Source of the DNA: Rattus norvegicus
Taxonomy: Eukaryota > Chordata > Mammalia > Rodentia > Muridae
NCBI RefSeq assembly: GCF_036323735.1
Contig: NC_086034.1
Span: forward strand, 8,711,001-8,775,000
Direction: 5' to 3'
DNA: 64,000 nucleotides
Shown here: one piece after another, positions 34,761 to 47,449 of the stretch
Position numbering within the stretch: the stretch's first letter is position 1
Layout of the letters: every line of letters begins with the position of its first letter
Notes under the pieces: generated by a model
Seen by the model: only the letters and a program-made list of their open reading frames with translations
The model's database searches: none
What the model was told of the DNA's origin: nothing
Program-made: the position numbers and the translations under genes

Positions 34761-35916
34761 ATCTTTCTTTAAAAGACACAGAGAAATGGACAGAGACAAT
34801 TTGGACGAGCTATCATAGTTTAAGTCTCTGATGTGGAACACCCCAGGCATTTTCTGGAATGCATGTGGCCTGTGGTTAGAAGTAAAGCTTCACCCTTAGA
34901 AAGAATCACATGAGCTTTTGTGTACAAGCAGCCAGCTGTCCCGGGTTACTCCAGTGTGATTATTAGTATGACCCACACTCAAACACATCCACACTTGAAT
35001 GAATAATCTCACGGCCTTTTAAAATGGACATTTGACTTGTGCATTAGCCTGGTATCAGGCTCTCTTATCAGGGCCTACATGTCCTGCAGGTTCCTGTGCA
35101 GAATGCTAGGTCCCAGCTGGTGCTGCTGTTCTGGAGGGTTCTAGAGGGCTCTGGAAACTGTACTAAGTGGAAGCTAGCTGGAGCAAACAGGTCACTGTGA
35201 ATAGGTCCTTATGGGGTATGTTGACTGTAGTCACTTGCTCCTGGCTGCTAGATTCCTGTTTACTGTCACTGCTATGTTCTCCTGTTGTCCTAATATTCTG
35301 CTCATAATGGGCTCGGAATGAGTAGAGTCCCAGATTAGTGATGAAAATCCCTAAACCAAACCCTTCTTCGTCTAGGTCATGACTATGGAAAAGTCCCTAA
35401 CAGTGATGCTTGCTTGGTTTACTGCTCTGACGCCATCAGCTTTGCATTCTTATAGACTCGTCTTTAGATTAGAGAATAGTAATTGAAGTCAGCAGCGTAT
35501 ACATCCCTGGAGTAGTTACACCTACAAGCACTCCCGGCTGCCCTGGGATACATTTTTTTTTTTGCCTGGGGAATCTGGGACACCGTGAAGACACTGAAAA
35601 GGCATCAGATTCAGAGTGTGAGCCCAGATGACGTTGCTGTGGCAGCTGCGTAGTCATGGGAACAGCGATGGGGAACGCAGTGGTAGCGGAAACAAGAGGA
35701 GATGTGGTGAGACCTGGTGGAAGGTGTTGTCCAGTGGATCTCCAGAACCCATTCCAGTGGACAAATATTAACTCCTTGGTCTAAAATCTAGAATAGAAAC
35801 TGTCAGTATCCAATGCAATTAACTTATAGAGAAAAACAATGTTTAGTTTGGCTAGCTCGTAGTTTTGGAAGTTCCAGTCCATGTCAGACCTTGCTGCTGG
35901 TCCATTCCCTTTCCAA
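34761..35916. other. Intergenic, nothing recognised
   Basis: Unique-looking sequence with no repeat, splice-paired frame or motif that I can support. Confidence 0.4.
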
Positions 35917-35929
35917 ACAGTAGTAAGGC

Positions 35930-36033
35930 GGGGTTGGGGATTTAGCTCAGTGGTAGAGCGCTTGCCTAGTAAGCGCAAGGCCCTGGGTTCGGTCCTCAGC
36001 TCCGAAACAAAAAAGAAAAAGACAAAATAACAG
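35930..36033 (+). mobile_element. ID SINE with 13-bp target duplication
   Basis: A box TAGCTCAGTGG and B box GGTTCGGTCCT are present. The tail is A-rich but interrupted (aaacaaaaaagaaaaagac), so it is older than the 26167 copy. Duplication acagtagtaaggc at 35917-35929 and 36034-36046. Confidence 0.96.
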
Positions 36034-36765
36034 ACAGTAGTAAGGCAGCATATGTACCACAGGGCAGAGCAAAGCCCCTCCTCTCATAGACAGGAATCAA
36101 AAGAGGGCAGGGGCCTGACCTCAGGATTCTGTTCCGGGGCACCTCCTATTGACCTAGACACGCGTGACTGGGCTCCACCTCTAAGTTTACGAGAAAATTC
36201 CCAAAGCATTGCCCTGGGAACTAAACCTTTGACATATGGATCTTTGGAGAACATTCGACACCGAAACTCTTCAGGGGAGAGAAGTCTTTGTTGGGTTCAA
36301 AATTGTACTTTCACTACCAAATCATGAAGCATTGCAGACAATGAAGCAGAGCATGCCGGGGAGTCTCAGTCTTCAAAGAGAGTAAAATGTCTAGTCTTCA
36401 AAACGTGTCACGATGTAAACAGCTGCTGGCTTGGAAGCAGAAATAAAAATGAACTGTCGTCACGTTCAATGAAGAAGGACAGTACCTTTATGTGAAGCTT
36501 CAGAGAAGCTAATTATCAACGAGGAAAACATTTTAAATGGGCTCTTGCTGGTGACAGAAGATACATCGGTCTAACAAGACTACATAAGTAACTACTTTGA
36601 ATTATGTGCAAACCATGAAGCTACTCGTGCAACTTAGTCACAGGAAATGCTGGAGGGAACATTAAGATGCTGTTACATTAATTTCCATTCAAATCACACA
36701 ACTCACACAAAACCACTCCACAAAAATGGTCTTTTTAGCGAAATGGTTCGTTATAACTCATTAGT

Positions 36766-36945
36766 CCGGGAGCTAGAGACATAGCTACTCTTTCAGAGGA
36801 CCTGGGTTCGATTCTCCCACATGGCAGCTTATGGTTACTCCAGGGCCAGAGAGTCCAATGACTTCTTCTGGACTCTTCAGCCATTACACATACATGACGC
36901 ACATTCTCATAAGTAACTGTTTCATACAACAACAAAAATAAATAA
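36766..36945 (+). repeat. B3/B4-type SINE, diverged
   Basis: 'cagaggacctgggttcgatt' and 'caatgacttcttctggactc' then an A-rich tail. Confidence 0.7.
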
Positions 36946-37650
36946 GTCTGAGCATTTAAAATATATTATCCATATAGGATATGATAAAATTGATGGTTTT
37001 GAATAATTTATCAGAAAAAGTGTCATAGCTTACAAGATATGCTTAACAGTTCTAATAATATTTTAAGCATTCCCGAGTATTTAATGATTTATAAAAAGAA
37101 GAGGTACATCTCAAATCCATAGCCTTGGTAGCTAGAGATTCAGTTTCATTGGTCTCCTCTGGTGAATAAGGTATCATCTATTTGTATCATACTTCATATA
37201 CAAAATTTTGATTATAGAATTTTTACGAATGTCATTTGAGCCTATAATGCTACATTATTTAATTTTACTTTTCAGTTGTGGAATTATAGGGAAGGTACCT
37301 GCTTTCTACCAACACTTTTTAAAAATGCTGGCAGTACAAATTGTACTTTTCTGTAGAATCTTTAAAAATGATGCCCTTATCTTGTAATTATTCTTTGGGA
37401 TTCATCCTAATGGAGAGGTAAAACACATGAGGGTTTAATGTTGGCTGAACACTATAATCCCATCTATGTAGGAATAGAAATATAAAGGAAAACAAGCATA
37501 GAAGAAAATGTATCAAAATGTTAGTAGTGATTTTATGAACTATGTTTTCTGATTTGTATGTTGTTTTAAATCAGAAAAGAAAATTCACATCTGCTTGTAT
37601 TTTGAAATGGCTTTCTCATATTGCTAGGAATTAGTGGCCCTAACTTTCTT
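36946..37650. other. AT-rich intergenic, possibly very old L1 tail
   Basis: Around 37430-37590 the text 'atcaaaatgttagtagtgat' is faintly like an ancient L1 3' UTR. Nothing firm can be said. Confidence 0.25.
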
Positions 37651-38580
37651 TTTTTTTTAAATTGAATATTTTTTATTTACGTTTCAAATGTTATTCCCTC
37701 TCCCAGTTTCCCAGACATAAGTCCCCTATCCCATCTTCCTCCCCTTCTTTATACAGGTTTTCCCTTCCCCAATCACCCCCTCTTTCTGCCCCCCCAACAT
37801 TCCCCTACACTGGGAGGTCCAGCCTAGGCAGGACCAAGGGCTTCTACTCCCATTGGTGCCCAACAAGGCTATCCTTTGCTACATATGCAGCTGGAGCCAT
37901 GGGTCAGTCCATGTATAGTCTTTGGGTAGTGGTTTAGTCTCTGAGAGCTCTGGTTGGTTAGCATTGTTGTTCTTATAGGGTTGCAAGCCCCTTTAGCTCT
38001 TTCAATCCGTTCTCTAACTCCTCCAACCGGAATCCTGTTCTCAGTTCAATGGTTTGCTGTTAGCATTCACCTCTTATTTGTCGTGCTCTGTCTGTGCCTC
38101 TCAGGAGACAGCTATATCCAGCTCCTGTCAGCCTGCACTTCTTAACTTCATCAATCTTATCTAGTTTTGATGGTTGTATACACATACATACATACATACA
38201 TACATACATACATACATACATACATACATACATGTATGATGTATCCCCATGTAGGGCAGGTTCTGAATGGCTGGCCCTTCAATCTCTGCTCCAAACTTGC
38301 CTCCATATCCCCTCCTATGAATATTTGTTTCCCTTTTTAGGAAGTGAAGCATCTGCACTTTGGTCGTCCTTCTTGAGCTTCATGTGGTCTGTGGATTGTG
38401 TGGATTGTATCTTGGGTAATCCGAGCTTTTTTTTTTTTCTTTCTATTTCTTTTTAAAAGTGTTTGAAGCCAAGCATCTCTGCCTTACTATGGTAGAGCTA
38501 GGCAGAGGTAGTAATGCTTTAAGCAGGGGGAATGATGATAGAACACTTCAGTTTTAGTGTAACTGTACCTGCATGGCTTT
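37651..38580 (-). mobile_element. L1 (rat-type) 3' UTR
   Basis: An oligo-T run at 37651-37659 is the inverted poly-A tail. It is followed by inverted L1 3' UTR text ('ccatgggtcagtccatgtat', 'ctctgagagctctggttggt'). A (CATA)n tract sits at 38183-38233. Confidence 0.85.
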
Positions 38581-41500
38581 TGGGTTAATATCCACTTGTC
38601 AGTGAGTGCATAAACAGTGTGTTTTTCTGTAATTGGGTTACCTCACTCAGGATGATATTTTCTAGTTCATTCCATTTGCCTATGAATTTCATGAAGTCAT
38701 TGTTCTTGATAGCTGAGTAGTACTCCATTGTGTAGATGTACCACATTTTCTGTATCCATTCCTCTGTTGAAGGGCATCTGGGTTCTTTCCAGCTTCTGGT
38801 TATTATAAATAAGGCTGCTATGGACATAGTGGAGCATGTGTCTTTGTTATATGTTGGACATTCCACTACCTGAGGACCTAGCTATACTTCTCTTGGGCAT
38901 ACACCCAAAAGATTCTCCAATTTTCTGAGGAACCTCCAGACTGATTTCCAGAGTGGTTGTACCAGTTTGCAATCCCACCAACAGTGGAGGAGTGTTCCTC
39001 TTTCTCCACATCCTCACCAGCATCTGCTGTCACCTGAATTCTTGATCTTAGCCATTCTGACTGGTGTGAGGTGGGATCTCAGGGTTGTTTTGATTTGCAT
39101 TTCTCTGATGAAATGTTGAACATTTCTTTAGGGGCTTCTCAGCCATTCTGTATTCCTCAGCTGAGAATTCTTTGTTTAGCTCTGCATCCCATTTTTCAAT
39201 AGGATTATTTGTCTCCCTGCAGTCTAACTTCTTGAGTTCTTTGTATATTTTGGATATTAGATCTGTATAAGATGTAGGGTTGGTAAAGATCTTTTCCCAA
39301 TCTATCGGTTGCTGTTTTGTCCTAATGACATTGTCCTTTGCCTTACAGAAGCTTTGCAGTTTTATGAGGTCCCATTTGTTGATTCTTGATCTTAGAGCAT
39401 TAGCCATTGGTATTTTTCTTCAGGAAAATTTCTCCAGTACCATGTGATTGAGATTCTTCCCCACTTTTTGTTCTATTAGTTTGAGTGTATCTGGTTTGAT
39501 GTGGGGGTCCTTGATCCACTTGGACTTAAGCTTTGTACATGGTGATAAGAATGGATTGATCTGCATTCTTCTACATGCTGACCTCCAGTTGAACCGGTAC
39601 CATTTGCTGAAAATGCTATCTTTTTTCCATTGGATGGTTTTAGCTCCTTTGTCAAAGATGAAGTGCCCATAGGTGTGTGGGTTCATTTCTGGGTCTTCAA
39701 TTCTATTCCATTTATCTACCTGCCTGCCTCTGTACCAATACCATGCAGTTGTTTTCACTATTGCTCTGTAATACTGCTTGAGGTCAGGGATGGTGATTCC
39801 CCCAGAAGTTCTTTTATTGTTGAGAATAGTTTTTGCTATCCTGGGTTATTTGTTATTCCAAATATATTTGCAAATTGCTCTTTCTGACTCTATGAAGAAT
39901 TGAGTTGGAATTTTGATGGAGATTACATTGAATCCACAGAATGCTTTTGGCAAAATGGCCATTTTTACTATATTAATCCTGTCAATCCATAAGCATGGGA
40001 GGTCTTTCCATCTTCTGAGATCTATTCAATTTCTTTCTTCAGAGACTTGAAGATCTTTCACTTGCTTGGTTAGGGTCATACCAAGGTATTTTATTTTATT
40101 TGGGACTATTGTGAAGGATGTCATTTCCCTAATTTCTTTCTCGGCTTGTTTATCTTTTGAGTAGAGGAAGGCTACTGATTTGTTTGAGTTAATTTTATAC
40201 CCAGTCACTTTGCTGAAGTTGTTAATCAGGCTTAGTTAGTAGTTCTCTGGTAGAACTGTTGGGGCCACTGAAGTATACTATCATATCATCTGCAAATAGT
40301 GATATTTTGACTTCTTCCTTTCCAATTTGTATCCTTTTGACCTCATTTTGTTGTCTGATTGCTCTGGCTAGTACTTTGAGTACTATATTGAATAAATAGG
40401 GAAAGAGTGGACAGCCTTGTTCAGTCCCTGATTTTAGTGGGATTGCTTCAAATTTCTCTCCATTTAGTTCAATGTGGGCTACTGGTTTGCTGTATATTGC
40501 TTTACTATGTTTAGGTATGGGTCTTGAATTCCTAGTTTTTCCAGGACTTTTATCATTGAAGGGGCATTGAATTTTGTCAAATGCTTTCTCAGCATCTAAT
40601 TAGATGATCATGTGGCTTTTTTTTATTTGAGTTTGTTTATATAGTGGATTACGTTGATGGATTTCCATTTATTGAACCATCCCTGCAACCCTAGAATGAA
40701 GCCTTTTTGATCATGATGGATGATCATTTTGATGTGTTCTTGGATTGGGTTTGTGAGAATTTTATTAAGTATTTTTGTGTTGATATTCATAAGGGAAATT
40801 GTCTTGAAGTTCTCTAAATTTGTTGGGGCTTTATGTGTTCTAGGTATAAGTATAATTGTGGTTTCGTAGAAAGAATTGGGTAGTGCTCTGTCTATTTCTA
40901 TTTTGTGGAATAGTTTGGATAGTATTGGTATGAGGTTTTCTATGAAGGTCTGGTAGAATTCTGCACTAAACCCATCTGGTCCTGGGCTCTTTTTGGTTGG
41001 GAGACTTTTAACAACTGCTTCTATTTCTCTTGTAGTTATGGGATTGTTTAGATGGTTTATCTGATCCTGATTTAACTTTGGTACCTGGTATTTGCCTAGA
41101 AAATTGTCCATTTCCTCCAGATTTTCCAATTTGTTGTTATAGGCTTTTGTAGTAGGATCTGATGATTTTTGAATTTCCTCAGACTCTGTTTTTATGTCTC
41201 ACTTTTCATTTCTGATTTTGTTAACTTGGATACTGTTTCTGTGTCCTCTGTTTAGTCTGGCTAAGGGTTTATCTATCATGTTGATTTTCACAAATAACCA
41301 ACTCCTGCTTTTGTTGATTCTTTGTATAGTCCTTTTTGTTTCTACTTGGTTAATTTCAGCTCTGATTATTTTCTGCCATATACTCTTGAGTGCATTTATT
41401 TCTTTTTGTTCTAGAGCTGTTAGGTGTGCTGTCGAGCTGCTAATGTGTGCTCTCTCCTGTTTCTTTTTGGAGGCACTCAGAGCTATGAGTTTAGCTCTTA

Positions 41501-42390
41501 GCACAGCTTTCATTGTGTTCCATAAGTTTGGGTATGTTGTGCCTTCATTTTCATTAAATTCTAAAACGTCTTTAATTTTTTTCTTTATTTCTTCCTTGAC
41601 CAAGTTATCATTGAGTAGAGCATTGTTCAACTTCTATGTATATGTGGGCTTAATGTCATTTTTGTTGTTATTGAAGACCAGCCTTAGTCTGTGGTGATTT
41701 GATAGGATGCATGGGATTATTTAAATCTTCTTGTATCTGTTGATGCCTGTTTTGTGACCAATGATATGGTCAATTTTGGAGAAGGTACCATAAGGTGGTG
41801 AGAAGAAGGTGTATTCTTTTGTTTTAGGATGAAATGTTCTATAGATATCTGTTAAATCCATTTGGTTCATAACTTCTTTAGATTCTCTGTATCTCTCTTT
41901 ACTTTCTGTTTCCATGATCTGTCCATTGATGAGAGTGGGGTGTAGAAATCTCCTACTATTATTGTGTGAGGTGCAATGTGTGCTTTGAGTTTTAGTAAGG
42001 TTTGTTTTATGAATGTAGGTGCCCTTGCATTTGGAGCTTAGATATTTAGGATTGAAAGTTCATCTTGGTGAATTTTCCTTTGATGACTATGAAGTGTCCT
42101 TCCTTATCTTTTTTGATCACTTTTGGTTGAAAGTCGATTTTATTCGATATTAGAATGGCTACTCCAGTTTGCCCTTCAGGTCATTTGCTCAGAAAGTTGT
42201 TTTCCAGCCTTTTTCTCTGAGGTAGTGTCTGTCTTTGTCACTGATGTGTGTTTCCTGTATGCAGCAAAATGCTGGGTCCTTTTTCCATGTCCAGTCTGTT
42301 ATTCTATATCTTTTCATTGGGAAATTAAGTCCATTGATATTAAGAGATATTAAGGAATAGTGATTGTTGTTTTCTGTTATTTTTGTTGTT
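38581..42390 (-). pseudogene. L1 ORF2 (endonuclease-reverse transcriptase), frame-broken
   Basis: ORF2 homology covers the full length. Endonuclease part: frame 41721-41915 (MNQMDLTDIYRTFHPKTK and FSKIDHIIGHKTG). Linker and reverse transcriptase start: 41199-41630 and 40623-41129 (SLPTKKSPGPDGFSAEFYQT). The catalytic FADD is intact (40285-40296), but the frame shifts shortly afterwards, before GYKINSNKS. The C-terminal part is at 38585-38866 (YYSAIKNNDFMKFIGKW). At least six breaks make it non-functional. It is less diverged than the plus-strand L1 at 26-34 kb, so younger. Confidence 0.93.
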
Positions 42391-43610
42391 AGAGGTGGAA
42401 TTATGCTTGTGTGTCTCTCTTCTTTTGGTTTCTTTGCAAAGAAATTACTTTCTTGCTTTTTCTAGGGTGTAGTTTACCTCTTTGTGATGGAGTTTTCCAT
42501 CTACTATCCTTTGTAGGGCTGGATTTGTAGAAAGATATTGTGGAAATTTGATTTTGTCATGAAATATCTCAGTTTCTCCATCTTTGGACATTGAGAGCAT
42601 TGCTGTCTATAGTAGCCTGGGCATTTGTGTTCTCTTAGGGTCTGTATGACATCTTCCCAGGATCTTCTGGCTTTCATAGTCTCTGGTGAGAAGACTGGTG
42701 TAATTTTGATAGGCCTGCCTTTATATGTTACTCGACTTTTCCCCTTACTGCTTTTAATATTCTTTTGTTTATTTTGGAACTATATTCGATTTAATAAGCA
42801 GTTTCACTGTACCAGCAGTATGTACATACTTTTAATATTCTTTGTTTTGACTATTATGTGATGGGAGTAATTTCTTTTCTGGTCCTATCTATTTGTAGTT
42901 CTTTAGGCTTCTTGTATGTTTATGGGCACCTCTTTCTTTAGGTTAGGCAAGATTTCTTCTATAATTTTGTTGAAGATATTTACTGGCTCTTTAAGTTGGG
43001 AGTCTTCACTCTCTTCTATTCCTACTATCCTTAGGTTTGATCTTCTCATTGTGTCCTGAAGTTCCTGGATAGTTTGGGATAGGAACTTTTTGCAATTTAC
43101 ATTATCTTCGATGGTTGTGTCGACGTTTTCTATGGTATCTTCTGCTCCTGAGATTCTCTCTTCTATCTGTTGTATTCTGTTGGTGATGCTTGCATCTATG
43201 ACACCGATCTCTTCCCTAGGTTTTCTATCTCCAGAGTTGTCTCCTTTTGTGCTTTCTTTATTGTTTCTATTTCCATCTTTAAATACTGGATGGTGTTATT
43301 CAATTCCTTCGCCTGTTTGGTTGTGTTTTCCTGTAATGCTTTAAGGGATTTTTGTGTTTCCTCTTTAAGGGCTTCTACTTGTTTACTTGTGTTGTCCTGT
43401 ATTTCTTTAAGGGAGTTATTTATGTCCTTCTCTAAGTCCTCTATCATCATCATAAGATGTTATTTTGAATCCAAATCTTGCTTTTCCAGTGTACTTGGAT
43501 ATCCAGTATTTGCTTTGGTGGGAGAACCAAGCTCTGATGATGCCAAGTAGTCTTTGTTTCTGTTGCTTAGGTTCCTGTGCTTGCCGCTCACCATCATGTT
43601 GTCTCTGACA
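42391..43610 (-). pseudogene. L1 ORF1 (RNA-binding chaperone), broken
   Basis: The N-terminal coiled-coil part is readable at 43196-43453 (DLEKDINNSLKEIQDNTSKQ, heptad-like). A frame change or stop just ahead of MMMIEDL separates it from the start of ORF1 (about 43455-43600). The C-terminal RNA-binding part (42.4-43.1 kb) is interrupted by stops. Confidence 0.8.
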
Positions 43611-44010
43611 GTGGCCTGACCCTCCTGTAGGCCTGTGTGTCAGCACTCCTGTAGACCTGTTTTCTTTCAAATGGATCTGGGAACAGAGAGCTGCTCCTGG
43701 GTTTGTGTGACTTGAAGCCTCCAGGCGGTTGCTTGGCACAGAAGAGTTGGTCTTACCTCTGCTCTCAGATGGGTAGGCACTCCTGGCGACTGGTTTTCAG
43801 CTCTCAGCACAGGCAGAAACTCAAAGGGTCCTGCCCCTGACTGTTCCTATATTCCTGTATCCAGAGGCCACTATGCAGGGTCCTCTTGGACCAGGAATGT
43901 GAGCAGAAGTGGGCAGAAGTGGCGGTCTCCCCTGAGTTCTCAGTATTGTCCAAACTTTTGGGAGTTCAGCTCTCTCCTGCATGGGAATTGGGTGCAGGGA
44001 GCTGTGGGAC
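43611..44010 (-). mobile_element. L1 5' UTR (partial)
   Basis: A GC-richer segment upstream of ORF1. On the minus strand it includes 'CTCCCAAAAGTTTGGACAAT' and 'AACTCAGGGGAGACCGCCAC'. It carries an L1's internal promoter region. The boundary at about 44010 is approximate and no target duplication was confirmed. Confidence 0.6.
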
Positions 44011-44148
44011 TGATAATAATTTTTAATATTAGCAGAAAAACACTTTTTCAAAATGTTATTTGCTAACTTACACTTGCCAAGAGCAGCCAGTGTTACATTC
44101 AATTGCATCACTGTGTGGTTATTTGAATGAGAATGATTCCCATAAAAG

Positions 44149-44306
44149 CTTTTTTTTTAAATTATTTTATTTATATGTGTCCCCTGTACCTCTCTTCAGA
44201 CACATCAGAAGAGGGCATGAGCCACCATATGGTTGCTGGGAATTGAACTCAGGACCTCTAGAAGAGCAGTCAGTCCTCTTAACTGCTGAGTCATCTCCCC
44301 AGTCCC
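44149..44306 (-). repeat. B2 SINE
   Basis: 'atggttgctgggaattgaac' and 'ctgctgagtcatctccccag' are inverted B2 landmarks. The T-rich left end is its tail. Confidence 0.92.
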
Positions 44307-44332
44307 CCGAAAGGGCTTATATTGGAGCATTT

Positions 44333-44745
44333 AGTCCCTATTTTGTGGAACTGTTTTAGAAGGATGGAGAGGTGTGGCCTTGTTGGAGGAGCCGGGTCAC
44401 AATGGGCAGGCTCTGAGGTTGCAAAGCCCATGCCATTATCAATTGGCTCTCTCTTCGCTCCATGGTTGTGACTCAAGATATGAGTTCTTGGGGTTGGGGA
44501 TTTAGCTCAGTGGTAGAGCGCTTGCCTAGGAAGCGCAAGGCCCTGGGTTCGGTCCCCAGCTCCGGAAAAAAGAACCAAAAAAAAAAAAATATGAGCTCGT
44601 AGCAACCTCCAGCAACCATGCCACCTCACCTGTCTGCTGCCGCACTCCCTGTTAGATAGTCATGGACTCACCTTATGAAGCTGCAAGCCTAAACAAACTG
44701 TTTTGAAGTTGAGAAATAAAATAAAAATAACTATGACACACTTGA
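44333..44745 (+). repeat. Rodent dispersed repeat (type B-like) split by an ID SINE
   Basis: 'ggtgtggccttgttggagga' on the left and 'ctgcaagcctaaacaaactg' on the right belong to one element. The ID insertion at 44490 separates them. Confidence 0.6.
44490..44588 (+). mobile_element. ID SINE inserted in a dispersed repeat
   Basis: Full ID body with A box TAGCTCAGTGG and B box GGTTCGGTCCC. Duplication atatgagttc / atatgagctc (44478-44487 and 44589-44598, one mismatch). Tail interrupted by 'gaacc'. Confidence 0.95.
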
Positions 44746-44943
44746 AAGCTGATTCTTAAAGAAATCACTAAACCCATACATTCAGATAATCTGAGAAATG
44801 AAAAGGAGCTTGGAAAACATGATCAATCGAGAAGCCATGTTAATCAAATATGGTTGTTTATTATAGTCTTAGAATGATGTCACCAAAGTGTTAAGTGAAA
44901 ATTTGCTTCAGTAACTCTATCACTCTTTAGAAACAAATTTACT

Positions 44944-45123
44944 TCGTTTTTATTTCTGCGTGCATGTGCATGTCCCTGTGTCAGAGGCTAATAGTGGACG
45001 CCGAATCCCTGCTTCTGAGGTTACGAGTGTTTGTGAGCTGTCTGAGGTGGGTGCTGGGAGTTGAACTCTGATCCTTTGTAACAGAAGCGAATGCTTAGAA
45101 CAACGGAGAGATCTTTCCTGTCC
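44944..45123 (-). repeat. B3-type SINE, old
   Basis: 'ggtgggtgctgggagttgaa' and the inverted head 'acggagagatctttcctgtc' mark it. Confidence 0.65.
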
Positions 45124-45698
45124 CCAAGATAGTAGTTTTGTGATGTGTAGATTTTGTCGTTCCTTACTGATGAGTTATTATTACTCTCACTGTGTTTGGT
45201 AATATGATATTGCAAAAGGAAAAACCTTCTGTTTTTAATTAGCACCTTTTTCTTGCTTTTTGAACATTCTAACTTGGAATGGACCCCACGAGTTATCTAG
45301 CTTTCTCTGTCACAGGTATCAAAGTCATGTAAGAGCAACATACAGTACATGGTAGAAGAATGTGCCTATGTACTTTGTGGGTGTCAGGCACTAAGGAAAC
45401 ACAACAGAGTTGCTAGGTCTAGTGACTGAAGGGCCTTCAGGACAGGGTGGCTCAAGACCTGGGGAATGAGATCCCTTTGCCTAGGGGACATGTGAGGGCA
45501 GCTGTGTCTCCATGGATCTCCAGGGACAACAGAACTTAAAGTATGTGTAGGTAGGGAAGTGTCTCTTGGAGGATCAGGAGAGAAAGTTGCTGTTGTTGAC
45601 TGACTGGCTTTTCCTCAGCATTGAGAAAAGAGGGTTGCTTCAAGAATCAGAGAGCAGGTGCAGCTGATCAAGATGCTTAACTTTATTAATACTTTCAG

Positions 45699-45841
45699 TA
45701 GGTAGCCAGGCAATGGCTTTAACTCCAGCACTTGGAAGGCAAAGGCAAATGGATCTCTGTGTTAAAGGACAGCCTGGTTTTCAGAGTGAGTTCTAGGACA
45801 GCTAGTGCTCTACAAAGAATCTTTGTCTGGAAAAACTAAAA

Positions 45842-45842
<1 letters not shown>
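45699..45842 (+). repeat. B1 SINE
   Basis: 'ccaggcaatggctttaactc', 'gacagcctggttttcagagt' and an A-rich end leading into the microsatellite. Confidence 0.85.
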
Positions 45843-45843
<1 letters not shown>

Positions 45844-45892
<49 letters not shown>

Positions 45893-45986
45893 GAGAGAGA
45901 GACAGAGAGAGAGAGACAGAGAGAGACACACACACAGAGAGAGAGAGAGACAGAGAGAGAGAGACAGAGAGACAGAGAGAGAGAGA
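45844..45986. repeat. Compound (CA)n(GA)n(GACA)n microsatellite
   Basis: About 140 bp of alternating CA, GA and GACA blocks directly after a B1 tail, from which it probably arose. Confidence 0.97.
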
Positions 45987-45989
45987 ACA

Positions 45990-46690
45990 AAACCCAAAAC
46001 CCCAAAGTCTTTTAACAGGATATATGCATTTATATCAGTAAATATTCTCAGAGGAAAAGAGAACCCTCCCAGTTGGGGCTATTAAGGAGAACTTAATGAA
46101 GAGCTCTTCCCACAGATGTGAACAATATTCAAGTAGAAAATCACATGGCAAAGCAGTATTCTGGGTCTGGTAACAGCCAGACGATGTACCAGCTAGAGCT
46201 GAAGGCAAAAGGGGAGGGGTTGTTTTCAGCACCTCTGAGGGTAGAAGAGCCATGGTAGGAGCTGTGGTCTCTAGGAGATTGTCCTTGGAGCTAGGAGGAG
46301 AGGGAGCAGGGGATCTTAAAGTCCTAACCTGATCTTGCTCCTGAATCATGGTCTTGGACTGAGCCATAAGTAGGAGATCAGATCCTTCATGTGTAGTTCT
46401 GTGTTAGTGCTGCAGATGAGAGGATTGGGAGTCGATCTGTGGGACCAATAAAGAATTTGCAGCTCCTGGTATTTGTACATGAGGTATACATATGTGAATC
46501 TATAATATTTATATGTGAATCTATCACAATCTATAATAGCTACAATAACCAATGTGTAAGATAAAGCATATATTCTCTCTAAACATGGAAGAACTTCAAG
46601 TCACAGGCATTCTATTATGTACACATGCATGTAAGTATACACATGTACATCACGTGCTATATATACAACATTCAACATTTATGAATATAT
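45990..46690. other. Intergenic, nothing recognised
   Basis: No gene or clear repeat. The 110-aa minus-strand frame (46035-46367) is Pro/Ser/Leu-rich without recognisable motifs or splice context. Confidence 0.4.
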
Positions 46691-46691
46691 A

Positions 46692-47020
46692 ATGTGGTGG
46701 TTTGAAAACGCTTGGCCCATGGGAAGTGACACTATTAGGAGACCTTAGTGGAGGATGTGTAACCTTGTTAGAGGAAGTATGTCACTGTGGAGGTGGACAT
46801 TTGAGGTCTCCTATGTTCAAGTCTGGCCAATGTGATCCAGACCCTCTTTCCTGGCTGCCTTCGGATCAAGATGTAGAACTGTTGGTTCCTCCTGCACACT
46901 GCCATGTTTCCCACCATGATGGTAATTGACTGAACCTCTGAAACTGTAAGCCAGCACCAATTAAATGTTGTCCTTATAAAAGTTGCTTTTCACAGTAATA
47001 AAACCCTAGCTGACAGAAGC
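46692..47020 (+). repeat. Rodent dispersed repeat, type B, uninterrupted copy
   Basis: 'tggtggtttgaaaacgcttg' to 'aataaaaccctagctgac'. It gives the intact order that lets the split copy at 5272-6312 be recognised. Confidence 0.7.
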
Positions 47021-47449
47021 CATCTAGGACAGGCTATGGAAAGCAAGTGAGGTTTCTGGAGATGACCCACCATTTTGCATGGTTGTGATGAATGTGCTCT
47101 GAGAGACAAGGTCCTCAGAGACTACATTCCAGGATTGCTTCTCACTGCTGATATGCCTTTCCTGCCACTATTACATAGCCTAATGATTTCCTGGGTATTT
47201 ACCTACCCTGTTGGGAAAATTTCCTGCAGATCAACATGAAGATGTACTTTGATATAATAATAATGTTTAGATGAATTGATGCTTTCATAATTCCTGACAA
47301 AGATTTTTATAGAACTCCTAAGTTGATACAAGTAATTTCAAACACTGTGTAGAATGAAAGCTGCAAATAGAGCTTTGTAAATCTTCATGCGTCATGACCT
47401 AATTGCACTAGGAAAATAGGTTTGAAATAAATTTATAATCAAGGAAAAC

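Noticed and set aside
38183..38233. Regular (CATA)n array considered as a CRISPR-like or satellite array
   Set aside because: It is a simple tetranucleotide microsatellite in an L1 3' UTR, with no spacers. CRISPR arrays are not expected in mammalian DNA.
41194..41697. 167-aa Leu/Phe-rich plus-strand frame resembling a membrane protein
   Set aside because: It is the antisense shadow of L1 ORF2. The coding sense is on the minus strand.
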